Positions 16,998 to 25,999 are shown, numbered from the stretch's first letter. The stretch is 64,000 nucleotides of DNA from Ruminococcus sp. (GCA_022510945.1 JAFLSK010000001.1:62001-126000), one strand, 5' to 3'. Notes: generated by a model from the sequence alone, not told the origin. A program made the numbers and translations.

Positions 16998-19235
16998 TTG
17001 GCTAAGAAAAAGAAAACCCCGAAGCCCTCAAAGACAGCGCCCGTAAACGGCATAATTGAGGGAGCGGGAGAGGTAGCGGAACAGCATATTGTCTCAACCG
17101 TTCAGGAAAACTTTATGCCATACGCAATGAGCTTGATTTTATCGCGTGCTATCCCCGAGATTGACGGATTCAAGCCCAGCCACAGAAAGCTGCTTTATAC
17201 TATGTATAAAATGGGTCTGCTCACGGGTGCGCGCACAAAATCGGCTAATATCGTCGGCGCAACAATGAAGCTTAACCCGCACGGCGACGCGGCAATTTAC
17301 GACACAATGGTGCGTATGTCGCGTGGCTACGAGGCGCTTTTGCACCCTTACGTTGACTCAAAGGGTAACTTCGGTAAGTTCTACAGCCGCGATATGGCTT
17401 GGGCCGCGTCGAGATATACCGAGGCAAAACTCGATAAGCTCTGCACGGAGTTGTTCAAGGACATAGACAAGGACACCGTAGATTTTGTTGATAACTACGA
17501 CAACACTATGAAGGAGCCGACCCTCCTTCCGGCGTCATTTCCGTCCGTTCTCATAAATTCAAACACAGGTATCGCCGTAGGTATGGCGTCGAATATTTGT
17601 CCGTTTAATCTTCGTGAGGTTTGCGAGACTACAGCGGCCCTCATTCGTGACCCCGACCACGACGTGATGTCTACAATGCCTGCGCCTGATTTTCCGGGCG
17701 GTTCGTTTATAGTCTACGAAGAAGAGACTATGAAAAAAATCTACGAGACAGGCCGTGGCAGCGTTAAACTGCGCTCGACTTATCAGTATGACAAGTCTGC
17801 GAACTGTATAGATATTTTCAGTATCCCGTATTCCACAAACAGCGAATCGATTATAGACAAGATTATCGACCTCGTAAAGAGCGGAAAGGTAAAGGAAATC
17901 TCCGATATCCGTGACGAAACAGGTCTTGACGGACTGAAAATTACTATTGACCTCAAGCGCGGAACAGACCCTGACAAGCTGATGAAACGTCTTTACAAGC
18001 TGACTCCGCTCGAGGACAGTTACGCTTGTAACTTCAACGTTCTTGTCGGCGGTACTCCAATGGTGCTCGGCGTGAAAGAACTTCTAAACGAGTGGATTGC
18101 ATTCCGTATTGAGTGCGTGCGCCGCAGGACTTTCTTTGATTTAAATAAAAAGAAGGACAGACTCCACCTTTTAAAAGGTCTCGAGAAAATCCTCCTCGAT
18201 ATTGACAAGGCTATCAAGATTATCCGCGAAACCGACGAAGAGGCGGAGGTCGTGCCGAACCTTATGATAGGCTTCGGTATCGACGAGGTACAGGCTGAGT
18301 ATGTAGCTGAAATCAAGCTGCGCCACCTCAACCGTGAGTATATCCTGAAGCGCACAAAGGATATTGAGGAGCTCGAAAAAGAGATTGCCGAGCTCGAATT
18401 AATACTCAGCAGTAAGGCGAGGGTAAAGACAATCATCGTCAAGGAACTCAAGGAGGTTGCCGATAAGTACGGTCAGCCCCGTAAGTGCGAGATTATCTAT
18501 AACGACGAGATTGAGGATATCGAGGATGTCGAGGAGATCCCCGACTATCCTGTTCATATTTTCTTTACAAAAGAAGGTTACTTTAAGAAAATCACACCTC
18601 AGTCGCTGCGTATGAGCGGCGAGCACAAGCTCAAAGAGGGTGACGAAATCACAGAGGCTATAGAGATTACTAATAATTGCGACCTTCTGTTCTTTACTAA
18701 CAAATGCCAGTGTTATAAATCCAAGGCGTATGAGTTTAAGGACACTAAGACAAGCGTGCTCGGCGACTATATCCCTGCAAAGTTACAGATGGATGAGGGA
18801 GAGACCGTAGTTAAGATGATTGTTACCAAGGACTACAAGGGCTTCATTCTCTTCGGTTTCGAAAACGGCAAGATAGCTAAGGTGCCTCTCGAATCCTATG
18901 CGACAAAAACGAACCGCAAAAAACTTGCTAATGCGTATTGCGACAAGTTCCCGCTCAGCGACGTTGCGTTCTCCTTAGAAGATAAGGAGTTTATAATCAG
19001 CTCTTCGTCCGGAAGAATGTTACTCCTTCATACAGGAGTGCTCAACCTCAAAACCTCGCGCACAACGCAGGGCGTTAGTGTGTTAAAGCTAAAGAAAGGC
19101 CACGTTCTTTATTCTATAAAAGAATATAAAGAAGGAACTTTCAGCAAGCCCTCACGCTACAGGACAAAGAGCCTGCCGTCACTCGGTGCATTACCGTCGC
19201 CTGAGGATAACGGAGAACAATTAAGTTTAATTTGA
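16998..19235 (+). CDS. parC: DNA topoisomerase IV subunit A
   Basis: Breakage-reunion subunit; the active-site tyrosine lies in AASRYTEAKL (near residue 140). The 745-residue protein has the N-terminal winged-helix domain with IDGFKPSHRKLLY, a central coiled coil (about 360-440, rich in Lys/Glu) and a C-terminal beta-pinwheel-like part without a recognisable GyrA box, which suits a decatenase. I choose TTG 16998 because GGAAGGTGAT lies just upstream; TTG 16983 overlaps that site. Co-transcribed with parE. The tail (after about 700) is Ser/Lys/Pro-rich and probably disordered. Confidence 0.88.
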   Translation: MAKKKKTPKPSKTAPVNGIIEGAGEVAEQHIVSTVQENFMPYAMSLILSRAIPEIDGFKPSHRKLLYTMYKMGLLTGARTKSANIVGATMKLNPHGDAAIYDTMVRMSRGYEALLHPYVDSKGNFGKFYSRDMAWAASRYTEAKLDKLCTELFKDIDKDTVDFVDNYDNTMKEPTLLPASFPSVLINSNTGIAVGMASNICPFNLREVCETTAALIRDPDHDVMSTMPAPDFPGGSFIVYEEETMKKIYETGRGSVKLRSTYQYDKSANCIDIFSIPYSTNSESIIDKIIDLVKSGKVKEISDIRDETGLDGLKITIDLKRGTDPDKLMKRLYKLTPLEDSYACNFNVLVGGTPMVLGVKELLNEWIAFRIECVRRRTFFDLNKKKDRLHLLKGLEKILLDIDKAIKIIRETDEEAEVVPNLMIGFGIDEVQAEYVAEIKLRHLNREYILKRTKDIEELEKEIAELELILSSKARVKTIIVKELKEVADKYGQPRKCEIIYNDEIEDIEDVEEIPDYPVHIFFTKEGYFKKITPQSLRMSGEHKLKEGDEITEAIEITNNCDLLFFTNKCQCYKSKAYEFKDTKTSVLGDYIPAKLQMDEGETVVKMIVTKDYKGFILFGFENGKIAKVPLESYATKTNRKKLANAYCDKFPLSDVAFSLEDKEFIISSSSGRMLLLHTGVLNLKTSRTTQGVSVLKLKKGHVLYSIKEYKEGTFSKPSRYRTKSLPSLGALPSPEDNGEQLSLI

Positions 19236-19247
19236 TGAAAAAAAGTC

Positions 19248-19276
19248 TTGCAAAATGGTAATTTATGTGTTATCAT
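19248..19276 (+). promoter_or_regulatory. Promoter for secG
   Basis: TTGCAA (19248-19253), 17 bases, TATCAT (19271-19276), about 50 bases upstream of the secG ATG and just after parC. Confidence 0.55.
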
Positions 19277-19328
19277 ATTAAGGCTATTGAAATTTAACGC
19301 AGAAATGCGTGTCGAAAGGACGATATAA

Positions 19329-19574
19329 ATGGGAGTATTAGAAATTATTTTAGGCGCATTATTAATCCTTATGTCAATCGGTATCATCATCGTTATCATT
19401 CTTCAGGAAGGTAACCAGCAGGGCGTAGGCGTTGTAACAGGCGGTGCCGACACATTTTTCTCAAAGAACAAGGCTCGTTCAATTGACGCTTTCCTTTCTC
19501 GTTGGACAAAGGTTTTTGCAGGCGTGTTTGTTCTCGCTGTAATCGCGCTCAACGTTATCGCGTTCTTTAAGTAA
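19329..19574 (+). CDS. secG: Preprotein translocase subunit SecG
   Basis: Small inner-membrane subunit of SecYEG that assists protein export. The 81-residue protein has two membrane segments (about 3-23 and 57-79) flanking the conserved loop with LQEGNQQG and GGADTFFSKNKARS, the SecG hallmark. ATG 19329 follows GAAAGGACGA. A promoter at 19248 and a terminator at 19607 make it a single-gene unit. Confidence 0.93.
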   Translation: MGVLEIILGALLILMSIGIIIVIILQEGNQQGVGVVTGGADTFFSKNKARSIDAFLSRWTKVFAGVFVLAVIALNVIAFFK

Positions 19575-19606
19575 TTGTTCTAAATATTTAATACTGAACA
19601 TAATTA

Positions 19607-19640
19607 TAGACCGTAGGCAAGTCCTACGGTCTATTTTTTT
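19607..19640 (+). terminator. Rho-independent terminator after secG
   Basis: TAGACCGTAGG-caagt-CCTACGGTCTA followed by a run of seven T. The bofA-like gene starts 16 bases after it. Confidence 0.92.
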
Positions 19641-19656
19641 ATAGGAAGTGTTCATT

Positions 19657-19917
19657 ATGGAATGGTATCATATCGCGGGGATTTTTTCAGGAGCGTTTAT
19701 AATATTCATCATTATTCACAAAATCGGCAAAAACAAAAGGCCCGTCAGACGAGCCTTTCTGTCGTTTTTGTCGGGATTTCTTACGCTTTTAGCGGTTGAG
19801 CTTACGAGTAGTTTCACCGGAGTGTTTCTGCCGTTCAGCTTGCTTAGCGTAATGGTATCTGTTATAGGGGGAATCCCCGGAGTTACTGCGCTTTTGACGC
19901 TCAATCTCTTCTTTTAG
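19657..19917 (+). CDS. bofA: BofA-like sporulation membrane protein
   Basis: An 86-residue protein, the size of BofA, with two or three membrane segments and the family's C-terminal signature GGIPGVTALLTLN. In B. subtilis BofA holds the SpoIVFB protease inactive in the outer forespore membrane until SpoIVB cleaves the complex, delaying pro-sigma-K processing. SpoIVB itself is encoded at 33257-34270. ATG 19657 follows AGGAAGTG. Its stop codon overlaps the end of the convergent DUF4364 gene by four bases. In bacilli bofA usually follows recR; that context is absent here. Confidence 0.7.
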   Translation: MEWYHIAGIFSGAFIIFIIIHKIGKNKRPVRRAFLSFLSGFLTLLAVELTSSFTGVFLPFSLLSVMVSVIGGIPGVTALLTLNLFF

Positions 19918-20525
19918 CGTCCTTTCTTTATCTCGTCAAGACACTCGGCGACCATACGTTTGTCCTTGGTCATCGTACCCATAATCACCTTGTATAGCAG
20001 TTCGGGGTTTTTGTGGAAGTTTTTCTTGATAATTTTTGCCTGATTGTTGTCGGGAGCATAGATGTCTATCGACACGAGGTCGATTTCTCCGCCCGATATC
20101 CGACAGTTAACGTTATAGCCCTTGTCGGTTTTTGTAATTGTAACGGTGTTTTCCTTCTCAATCCGTCTCTGCTCGAGCAGGGAGAGCGCGCAGGTGTACG
20201 CCTTTTCCTTGACAGAGGTTGCAAGGGTAGTTTCAAGCTGTTCTGCTACCATTTTGCCGTTAGGTGTTATAAAATATAGCCTTTTCTCCTCGTCAACAAG
20301 CTCAATATTATTATGCGAAATAAGATCGTCAAAACACGCGCTCGTTTCGAAATAGTTCGCGAGCCCGCGCGTCTGAATAATCTCGACGACTGTATCCTTA
20401 TCCATTGGCTTATTAACGGATAAGTACATATAGCATATAAGCGTGCGTATCTCGTTTTTGGAGCGTACTCCGCCGTAGATTATACCCTCGTCAAATGTAT
20501 TTATAAGTTCATCGTTGTCGTACAT
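19914..20525 (-). CDS. DUF4364 family protein, likely winged-helix
   Basis: A 203-residue cytosolic protein matching the DUF4364 family found in Clostridia. The N-terminal half (about 20-90, with SKNEIRTLICYMY and YFITPNGKMVAEQLE) has the helix pattern of a PadR-like winged helix. The C-terminal half is a mixed alpha/beta domain of unknown role ending in the basic DEIKKGR. Function is not established. The minus-strand start at 20525 follows GAGAGGACGTGAAATT; a candidate promoter (TATACA, 17 bases, TAAAAT) lies just upstream in the divergent gap. It converges on and overlaps the bofA-like gene. Confidence 0.75.
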   Translation of the reverse strand: MYDNDELINTFDEGIIYGGVRSKNEIRTLICYMYLSVNKPMDKDTVVEIIQTRGLANYFETSACFDDLISHNNIELVDEEKRLYFITPNGKMVAEQLETTLATSVKEKAYTCALSLLEQRRIEKENTVTITKTDKGYNVNCRISGGEIDLVSIDIYAPDNNQAKIIKKNFHKNPELLYKVIMGTMTKDKRMVAECLDEIKKGR

Positions 20526-20597
20526 AATTTCACGTCCTCTCTTTTATTTTAGCACAGTTTTTAAAAAATGTATAGCGTTTATGTAACTTTTTCTGTA

Positions 20598-20626
20598 TTG
20601 ACTTAAAGCCCTTAAAATGGTATCAT
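20598..20626 (+). promoter_or_regulatory. Promoter for the NfeD-SPFH operon
   Basis: TTGACT (20598-20603), exactly 17 bases, TATCAT (20621-20626), then about 26 bases to the NfeD-like ATG. Confidence 0.65.
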
Positions 20627-20652
20627 ATCCTTACATTGATAAGGAGGGCATT

Positions 20653-21087
20653 ATGGAAAATTATATTATATTTGTATGGATAATTTTTGCAGTATTTATG
20701 CTGATTTGTGAGGCTCTCACGAGCCAGCTCGTCTCAATCTGGTTCGTAATCGGCGGTGCGTGCGCGGCTGTGACCTGTTTCTTTACCGACAATATTCTCA
20801 TACAGTCGGTCGTGTTTATAGTCGTATCCCTTGCTTGCCTTGTTGCAACGAGACCGCTTGTTAAAAAATTTGTCAACGGAAAAAAGGAACCTACGAATTC
20901 CGATCGCCTTATCGGAAGAGTAGGAATCGTCACCTCGGATATACTAAATCAGAAGGGTGAGGGACAGGTAAACGTTGATGGTAAAATATGGAGCGCCAAG
21001 AGCGACGACGAGAACGAAATCAAGTCCGGTGCAAGCGTAAAGGTTTGCTCAATCGAGGGCGTTAAGCTTGTTGTTAAAGTAGTTTAA
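20653..21087 (+). CDS. NfeD-like membrane protein
   Basis: A 144-residue partner of SPFH proteins. Two or three N-terminal membrane segments (about 4-70) precede a soluble OB-fold domain (about 85-144, with RLIGRVGIVTSD and GQVNVDGKIWSA), the short NfeD1b arrangement without the ClpP-like protease. These proteins work with stomatin/flotillin-type scaffolds on membrane organisation or quality control. ATG 20653 follows AAGGAGGG; an in-frame ATG at 20617 lacks a ribosome binding site and lies within the promoter. The SPFH gene follows after 12 bases. Confidence 0.85.
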   Translation: MENYIIFVWIIFAVFMLICEALTSQLVSIWFVIGGACAAVTCFFTDNILIQSVVFIVVSLACLVATRPLVKKFVNGKKEPTNSDRLIGRVGIVTSDILNQKGEGQVNVDGKIWSAKSDDENEIKSGASVKVCSIEGVKLVVKVV

Positions 21088-21099
21088 GGAGGAATTAAT

Positions 21100-22023
21100 A
21101 TGCCGGGTATTCCATTTGGATTTATTGCATTTGTTATAATTGCTATTATTGTTTTAATCATTATCGTAAGAAATATCAAAATTGTGCCGCAGGCTCATGC
21201 GTTTGTAATTGAACGTCTCGGTGCTTATCACTCTACTTGGGACACTGGTCTTCATCTTAAGATGCCTTTTATCGACCGTATCTCAAAGAAGGTGTCGCTT
21301 AAAGAGCAGGTTGTTGACTTCCCGCCTCAGCCTGTTATCACGCGCGACAACGTTACAATGCAGATTGACACCGTAGTATACTTCGAGATTACTGACCCGA
21401 AGCTTTACACCTACGGCGTAGAGAGACCGCTCTCCGCTATCGAAAACCTCACAGCAACAACTCTGCGTAATATTATCGGTGACCTTGAACTCGATTCGAC
21501 TCTTACATCGCGCGACACTATCAACGATAAAATTCGTATTATCCTCGACGAGGCTACGGACGCGTGGGGTATCAAGGTTATCCGCGTAGAACTCAAGAAT
21601 ATTCTGCCTCCGCGTGAGATTCAGGACGCTATGGAAAAACAGATGAAGGCAGAGCGCGAGAGACGTGCGCGTATTCTTGATGCCGAAGGTGAGAAGAGAA
21701 GTCAGATTCTTGTTGCAGAGGGTATGAAGGAGTCCGCTATCCTTAAGGCTGACGCAGTAAGAGAGCAGAAAATCCGCGAGGCAGCAGGTGAAGCTGAGGC
21801 TATCCTTGCAGTTCAGAAGGCTAACGCCGATGCTATAAGAATGCTCAACGAAGCCGCACCCTCCGACCCTGTTGTTGCGCTTAAGAGCCTCGAAGCTTTC
21901 GCAAAGGCTGCCGACGGCAAGGCTACCAAGATTATCGTTCCGTCCGATATTCAGAATATGGCGGGTTATGTAACCTCGCTCAAGGCACTCTGGCAGGACG
22001 ACTCAAAATCAGTTGAAAAGTAA
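21100..22023 (+). CDS. SPFH/stomatin-family (QmcA-like) membrane scaffold protein
   Basis: A 307-residue protein with one N-terminal membrane segment (about 6-26), an SPFH/band-7 domain (about 28-190, with FVIERLGAYHSTW and the signature VTMQIDTVVYFEI) and an Ala/Glu-rich coiled coil (about 190-260, with ILVAEGMKESAILKA). Such proteins oligomerise at the membrane and modulate proteases such as FtsH or membrane microdomains. The coupling to an NfeD-like gene just upstream is the standard two-gene arrangement. It ends at a terminator (22029). Confidence 0.88.
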   Translation: MPGIPFGFIAFVIIAIIVLIIIVRNIKIVPQAHAFVIERLGAYHSTWDTGLHLKMPFIDRISKKVSLKEQVVDFPPQPVITRDNVTMQIDTVVYFEITDPKLYTYGVERPLSAIENLTATTLRNIIGDLELDSTLTSRDTINDKIRIILDEATDAWGIKVIRVELKNILPPREIQDAMEKQMKAERERRARILDAEGEKRSQILVAEGMKESAILKADAVREQKIREAAGEAEAILAVQKANADAIRMLNEAAPSDPVVALKSLEAFAKAADGKATKIIVPSDIQNMAGYVTSLKALWQDDSKSVEK

Positions 22024-22028
22024 TTTAT

Positions 22029-22060
22029 AACCGACTGTATCTTTGCAGTCGGTTATTTTC
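22029..22060 (+). terminator. Rho-independent terminator after the SPFH gene
   Basis: AACCGACTG-tatctttg-CAGTCGGTT followed by ATTTTCATTT. Confidence 0.8.
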
Positions 22061-22156
22061 ATTTCGCTATTTCTTGTCAAAGTTTTACAAAATTCTCGGA
22101 GTTTTTTTATTTTAATAACGCTATATAATGAAATCTTGAAATAACGCGCTAATCTA

Positions 22157-22185
22157 TTGAATATTTTGGGATTTTTCAGTATAAT
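22157..22185 (+). promoter_or_regulatory. Promoter of purine operon 2
   Basis: TTGAAT (22157-22162), exactly 17 bases, TATAAT (22180-22185), about 40 bases before the purE ATG. I saw no purine aptamer in the leader. Confidence 0.65.
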
Positions 22186-22224
22186 ATAGGGGTAATTTTT
22201 ATTTTGAGTAAAAGGAGCATTTCG

Positions 22225-22722
22225 ATGAAAAAAGTTGCAGTAATTATGGGCTCTGACAGTGACTTTAAGGTTGTTCAGAAGGCTGTGCTTAAATTAAAGG
22301 AATTTGACGTACCGTACGAGGTGCACGTTATGAGCGCACACCGTACTCCCGACGCGGCCGCGGAGTTCTCTAAGAACGCAAGGAAGAACGGCTTCGGCGT
22401 TATTATCGCGGCGGCAGGTATGGCTGCTCACCTTGCAGGCGTTTTAGCCGCACACACAACTCTGCCGGTTATCGGTATACCGATTAAGTCCGCGGCGTTC
22501 GACGGTATGGACGCGCTGCTTGCGACTGTTATGATGCCGCCTGGTATCCCTGTTTCCACAGTTGGTGTTGACGGTGCGGCGAACGCTGCAATTTTAGCGG
22601 TTCAGATGCTTGCTCTGTCTGACGAAACTCTTAATACAAAGCTTGAAGCTATGAAGAGTGAAATGGCAGATACAGTAGCTGATAAAGACGCTGACATTCA
22701 GAGAAGGGCTTGTGAGCTTTGA
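22225..22722 (+). CDS. purE: N5-carboxyaminoimidazole ribonucleotide mutase
   Basis: Converts N5-CAIR (class I) or AIR plus CO2 (class II) into CAIR. The 165-residue protein has the IMGSDSD phosphate-binding start, VMSAHRTPD with the catalytic His, and GIPIKS, PPGIPV. ATG 22225 has AAAGGAGC nine bases upstream; an in-frame TTG at 22204 is less likely. No purK is present in the window, so the class of mutase cannot be decided. Its stop overlaps the start of purF copy 2 by four bases. Confidence 0.95.
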   Translation: MKKVAVIMGSDSDFKVVQKAVLKLKEFDVPYEVHVMSAHRTPDAAAEFSKNARKNGFGVIIAAAGMAAHLAGVLAAHTTLPVIGIPIKSAAFDGMDALLATVMMPPGIPVSTVGVDGAANAAILAVQMLALSDETLNTKLEAMKSEMADTVADKDADIQRRACEL

Positions 22723-24164
22723 GAAGTGTAACTATCGACAAACGTTTAGATAAAGTAAACGAGGAGTGCGGAGTTTTCGGAATATATCGAGGTGACGATA
22801 TAGATATCGTGTCCGCAACTCACGATGGACTCTATGGACTTCAGCATCGAGGTCAGGAGAGCGTCGGTATAACGGTGCTTAAGGACGAGGAACCATACAC
22901 GGTCAAGGATTTGGGAATTGTTTCCACAGTCCTTACCGAAAAAGCTTTGCAAAAGTTGCCGCAGGGTGAGATGGCTGTTGGTCATGTTCGCTACACATCG
23001 ACCTCATACTTAGACAGAGCCGCTACTCAGCCGCTCGTTATGCGATACATATGCGGATCGCTTGCTATAGCTAACAACGGTGCAATTACTAACTTTGCCG
23101 AAATTCGTGACCAGCTTGAGCACGGCGGCGCCATCTTCCAGTCTAATTCTCACGCTGAGATAATAGGTTATATGATAGCCACAAGGAGAATCGAGTGCGA
23201 TTCCTTGGAGGACGCAGTGCTGAAAACTATGAAAGTGCTGAAAGGCGCTTACTCGATTGTAATCGGCGCACCCGGAAAGCTCCTCGGCGTGCGAGATCCT
23301 CACGGCTTTAAACCGCTGTGTATAGGAAAGATAGGCAATAGTTATGTGCTCGCTTCGGAAAGCTGTGCGATTGACTCAATCGGCGGCGAGTTTATCCGCG
23401 ACGTTGAGCCGGGTGAGGTTGTCGTTGTAGACGGTGAGGGACTACACAGTTATCATTGCAATAAGAAAAAAACGAGTTCGTTGTGCCTTTTTGAGTATAT
23501 TTATTTTGCACGTCCCGATTCGATTGTTGACGGCGTTAATGTAAATATAGCGAGACGTAGAGCGGGAAAACTTCTATACGAGGAAAATCCCATAGAGGCG
23601 GATATTGTATGCGGTGTGCCCGATTCGGGACTTGACGCTGCGCAAGGCTATGCCGAGGCTTCCGGTATTCCGTACGCTACGGCATTTATAAAGAATAAAT
23701 ACATAGGCAGAACCACCGGCGTTGGCGGTGTCGACAAAAAGAAAAAACTTCTCAAAACACGCCTTAATGTGCTAAAAAACATTGTTAAGGGAAAAAGAGT
23801 TGTAATCATAGACGACTCCATTGTGCGCGGAAATACCGCGGCACATATCGTAAAACTGCTCAGGGACGCAGGGGCTAAGGAAGTTCATATGCGAATAAGC
23901 GCGCCGGAGTTTTTCTATCCGTGCTATTTCGGAATCGACCTGCCTTCACAGGAAAATATGATTTCCAACAGATTCTCGGTCGACGAGCTTAAAAATGAAA
24001 TTGGTGCCGACTCACTCGGCTTTCTGAGCATAGAAGGTCTGCACAGCATAGCAGATGGCTGTAAAATCGGCCTGTGCGACGGTTGCTTCAGCGGAGTTTA
24101 CCACGCTGATAAACCGAAGATTATATACGAAGATAAATTCTCGGTAAAAATAAAGAAAGTTTAA
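22719..24164 (+). CDS. purF: Amidophosphoribosyltransferase (PurF copy 2)
   Basis: A second complete glutamine PRPP amidotransferase of 481 residues. Nucleophile Cys17 lies in [10 protein letters not shown] after a 16-residue propeptide; GHVRYTSTS and NNGAITNF keep the glutaminase arginine and Asn-Gly, and [12 protein letters not shown] is the PRPP loop. Fe-S cysteines are present (SLCLFEY, FYPCYFG, GLCDGCF). It starts at TTG 22719 overlapping the purE stop (TTGA), so translation is coupled. It differs clearly from copy 1 at 2438, so it is an old paralogue rather than a recent duplication. Each pur operon therefore carries its own first-step enzyme. Confidence 0.94.
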   Translation: MRSVTIDKRLDKVNEECGVFGIYRGDDIDIVSATHDGLYGLQHRGQESVGITVLKDEEPYTVKDLGIVSTVLTEKALQKLPQGEMAVGHVRYTSTSYLDRAATQPLVMRYICGSLAIANNGAITNFAEIRDQLEHGGAIFQSNSHAEIIGYMIATRRIECDSLEDAVLKTMKVLKGAYSIVIGAPGKLLGVRDPHGFKPLCIGKIGNSYVLASESCAIDSIGGEFIRDVEPGEVVVVDGEGLHSYHCNKKKTSSLCLFEYIYFARPDSIVDGVNVNIARRRAGKLLYEENPIEADIVCGVPDSGLDAAQGYAEASGIPYATAFIKNKYIGRTTGVGGVDKKKKLLKTRLNVLKNIVKGKRVVIIDDSIVRGNTAAHIVKLLRDAGAKEVHMRISAPEFFYPCYFGIDLPSQENMISNRFSVDELKNEIGADSLGFLSIEGLHSIADGCKIGLCDGCFSGVYHADKPKIIYEDKFSVKIKKV

Positions 24165-24175
24165 CGGGGGTAAGT

Positions 24176-25210
24176 ATGAAGAGTTTCAGTGAAAGTTATA
24201 AAGCAGCAGGTGTTGACGTAACAGCGGGCTACAAGGCGGTAGAACTTATGAAAAGCCACGTTGCGCGCACTAAGATTGACGGCGTTGTGTCAGGAATCGG
24301 CGGTTTCGGTGGTCTTTTTGCACCTGACCTCAGCGGTATGAAGGAGCCGGTGCTCGTTTCCGGTACAGACGGTGTAGGCACAAAGCTCAAGCTTGCGTTC
24401 CTTCTTGACAAGCACAACACAATCGGTATTGACGCTGTTGCAATGTGTGTAAACGATGTTGTGTGCGGCGGCGCTCAACCGCTGTTTTTCCTCGATTATA
24501 TCGCTTGCGGCAAGAACGTGCCCGAAAAAATCGCCGACATCGTTTCGGGAATTGCCGACGGTTGTGTTCAGTCGGGTTGCGCTCTTGTGGGCGGCGAAAC
24601 TGCGGAGATGCCCGGTTTCTATCCGATTGACGAGTATGATGTTGCAGGCTTCTGCGTAGGTATCGTAGATAAGCCGAGTATCATTGACGGCAGCAAGCTT
24701 TCAGAAGGTGACGTTCTTATAGGACTTCGTTCCTCGGGAGTTCATTCAAACGGTTTCTCACTCGTCAGAAAGGTATTCGGTATTGACGAGAATACGATTC
24801 ATAATACATATCCTGAGCTCGATAAGCCGCTCGGTGAAACTCTCCTGACCCCGACTAAGATATATGTAAAGCCGATTCTCGCTCTTATGAAAGAAGTAGA
24901 AGTAAAGGCTGTTTCCCATATCACGGGCGGCGGCTTCTACGAGAATATTCCGCGTATGATGAAGGACGGCCTCACGGCTAAAATTGACAAAAGTGCAGTT
25001 CCGGTGCTTCCGATTTTCAAAGTTTTACAGAGAGTTGGCGAAATCTCCGAGCACGATATGTTCAATACCTTCAATATGGGTGTAGGTATGATAGCCGCTG
25101 TAAACAAGAATGATGTTGACAAGGCGCTCGAGGTGCTTAAGGCTAACGGCGAGGACGCAGTGGTCATCGGCGAGGTAGTCAAGGGCGACGAAGGAGTAAT
25201 CATAGAATGA
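24176..25210 (+). CDS. purM: Phosphoribosylformylglycinamidine cyclo-ligase (AIR synthetase)
   Basis: Closes the imidazole ring, converting FGAM to AIR with ATP. The 344-residue protein has the PurM-type [21 protein letters not shown] and DYIACGK segments, then [11 protein letters not shown] and the glycine-rich [15 protein letters not shown] 24176 follows GGGGGTAAGT. The stop overlaps purN in ATGA. Its substrate donor purL is not in this window. Confidence 0.96.
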   Translation: MKSFSESYKAAGVDVTAGYKAVELMKSHVARTKIDGVVSGIGGFGGLFAPDLSGMKEPVLVSGTDGVGTKLKLAFLLDKHNTIGIDAVAMCVNDVVCGGAQPLFFLDYIACGKNVPEKIADIVSGIADGCVQSGCALVGGETAEMPGFYPIDEYDVAGFCVGIVDKPSIIDGSKLSEGDVLIGLRSSGVHSNGFSLVRKVFGIDENTIHNTYPELDKPLGETLLTPTKIYVKPILALMKEVEVKAVSHITGGGFYENIPRMMKDGLTAKIDKSAVPVLPIFKVLQRVGEISEHDMFNTFNMGVGMIAAVNKNDVDKALEVLKANGEDAVVIGEVVKGDEGVIIE

Positions 25211-25836
25211 TGAAAAAAATCGTTGTTCTCGTATCGGGCGGAGGTACAAACCTTCAGGCTCTTATTGACTCTCAGAAGTCGGGAATTATAAAAAACGGCA
25301 AAATAACCTGCGTGATATCGAGCAATCCGAATGCTTACGCGCTTACTCGTGCAACGGACAACGACATAGATACCGCTGTTATCCGCCGCAAGGATTTCTC
25401 GAAGTTTGACGAGTATGACGAGGCTCTGACCGAGCTTTTGAAGAGTAAAAACGCTGACTTGGTTGTACTTGCAGGATTTATGACTATTTTAGGTCATAAG
25501 GTTATCTCGGCTTTTGAAAATAAAATAATCAACATTCACCCAGCACTTATTCCGAGTTTTTGCGGCGAGGGATTCTACGGACTCAGAGTTCACGAAGCCG
25601 CCCTCAAAAAAGGCGTAAAAATAAGCGGAGCAACCGCGCATTTCGTCAACGAGGAGTGCGACGGCGGACCGATTATTATTCAAAAGGCTGTTGAGGTAAA
25701 GTATGGAGATACTCCCGAAACTTTGCAAAAAAGGATAATGGAACAAGCAGAATGGAAGATATTGCCCGAGGCTGTGTCGCTGTTCTGCGAGGATAAAATA
25801 AAGGTAATCGACGATATCGCTGTTATCAGCGAGTAA
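25207..25836 (+). CDS. purN: Phosphoribosylglycinamide (GAR) formyltransferase
   Basis: Transfers a formyl group from 10-formyl-THF to GAR. The 209-residue protein has [15 protein letters not shown], and the catalytic Asn-His-Asp set: [11 protein letters not shown], then the [16 protein letters not shown] loop. ATG 25207 overlaps the purM stop by four bases, implying coupling. It is followed by an unusual 163-base structured gap before purO. Confidence 0.95.
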   Translation: MMKKIVVLVSGGGTNLQALIDSQKSGIIKNGKITCVISSNPNAYALTRATDNDIDTAVIRRKDFSKFDEYDEALTELLKSKNADLVVLAGFMTILGHKVISAFENKIINIHPALIPSFCGEGFYGLRVHEAALKKGVKISGATAHFVNEECDGGPIIIQKAVEVKYGDTPETLQKRIMEQAEWKILPEAVSLFCEDKIKVIDDIAVISE

Positions 25837-25846
25837 GAAAGGACGA

Positions 25847-25999
25847 TTAGTGTGAAAAATCACACTAAATTGTTTTATATTGTCCGCGCAGTAGCGCATT
25901 AAGTGTGCGCACGCGCGATGGCTGAATTTCCATACACACCTTATCCGCCCACGGTAAGGTTGTGTTAAATAATTTCTTAAATTTGTGGGCGGAAAGGCT
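25847..25999 (+). ncRNA. Candidate structured leader RNA with H-type pseudoknot before purO
   Basis: The purN-purO gap holds three nested structures. Hairpin 1: TTAGTGTGA-AAAA-TCACACTAA (25847-25868). Hairpin 2: CGCGC (25885-25889) with GCGCG (25913-25917), around an AGTA/AC internal loop and an inner stem GCGCA/TGCGC (25894-25910). Hairpin 3: 25934-25943 pairs with 25955-25965 (ten pairs, one bulge). The hairpin 3 loop, TCCGCCCAC (25944-25952), is exactly complementary to GTGGGCGGA (25985-25993), which runs into the purO ribosome binding region GGCGGAAAGG. Such a pseudoknot would control translation of purO. I could not match it to purine, ZTP or THF riboswitch consensus as I remember them. 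Confidence 0.5.

Noticed and set aside
22073-22224. PurR box in the purE upstream region
   Set aside because: The best resemblance to the B. subtilis PurBox on the minus strand matches only about 10 of 13 positions and lacks CGAAC, so it is no better than chance in AT-rich DNA.
25880-25999. Known ZTP, THF or purine riboswitch before purO
   Set aside because: The CCGNNUGGGC-type ZTP element, the THF GGGAUG/CAUCC pairing and the purine three-way junction could not be found; a few THF-like bases (AGTAG, TTAAGTGTG) occur but the pairing layout differs.
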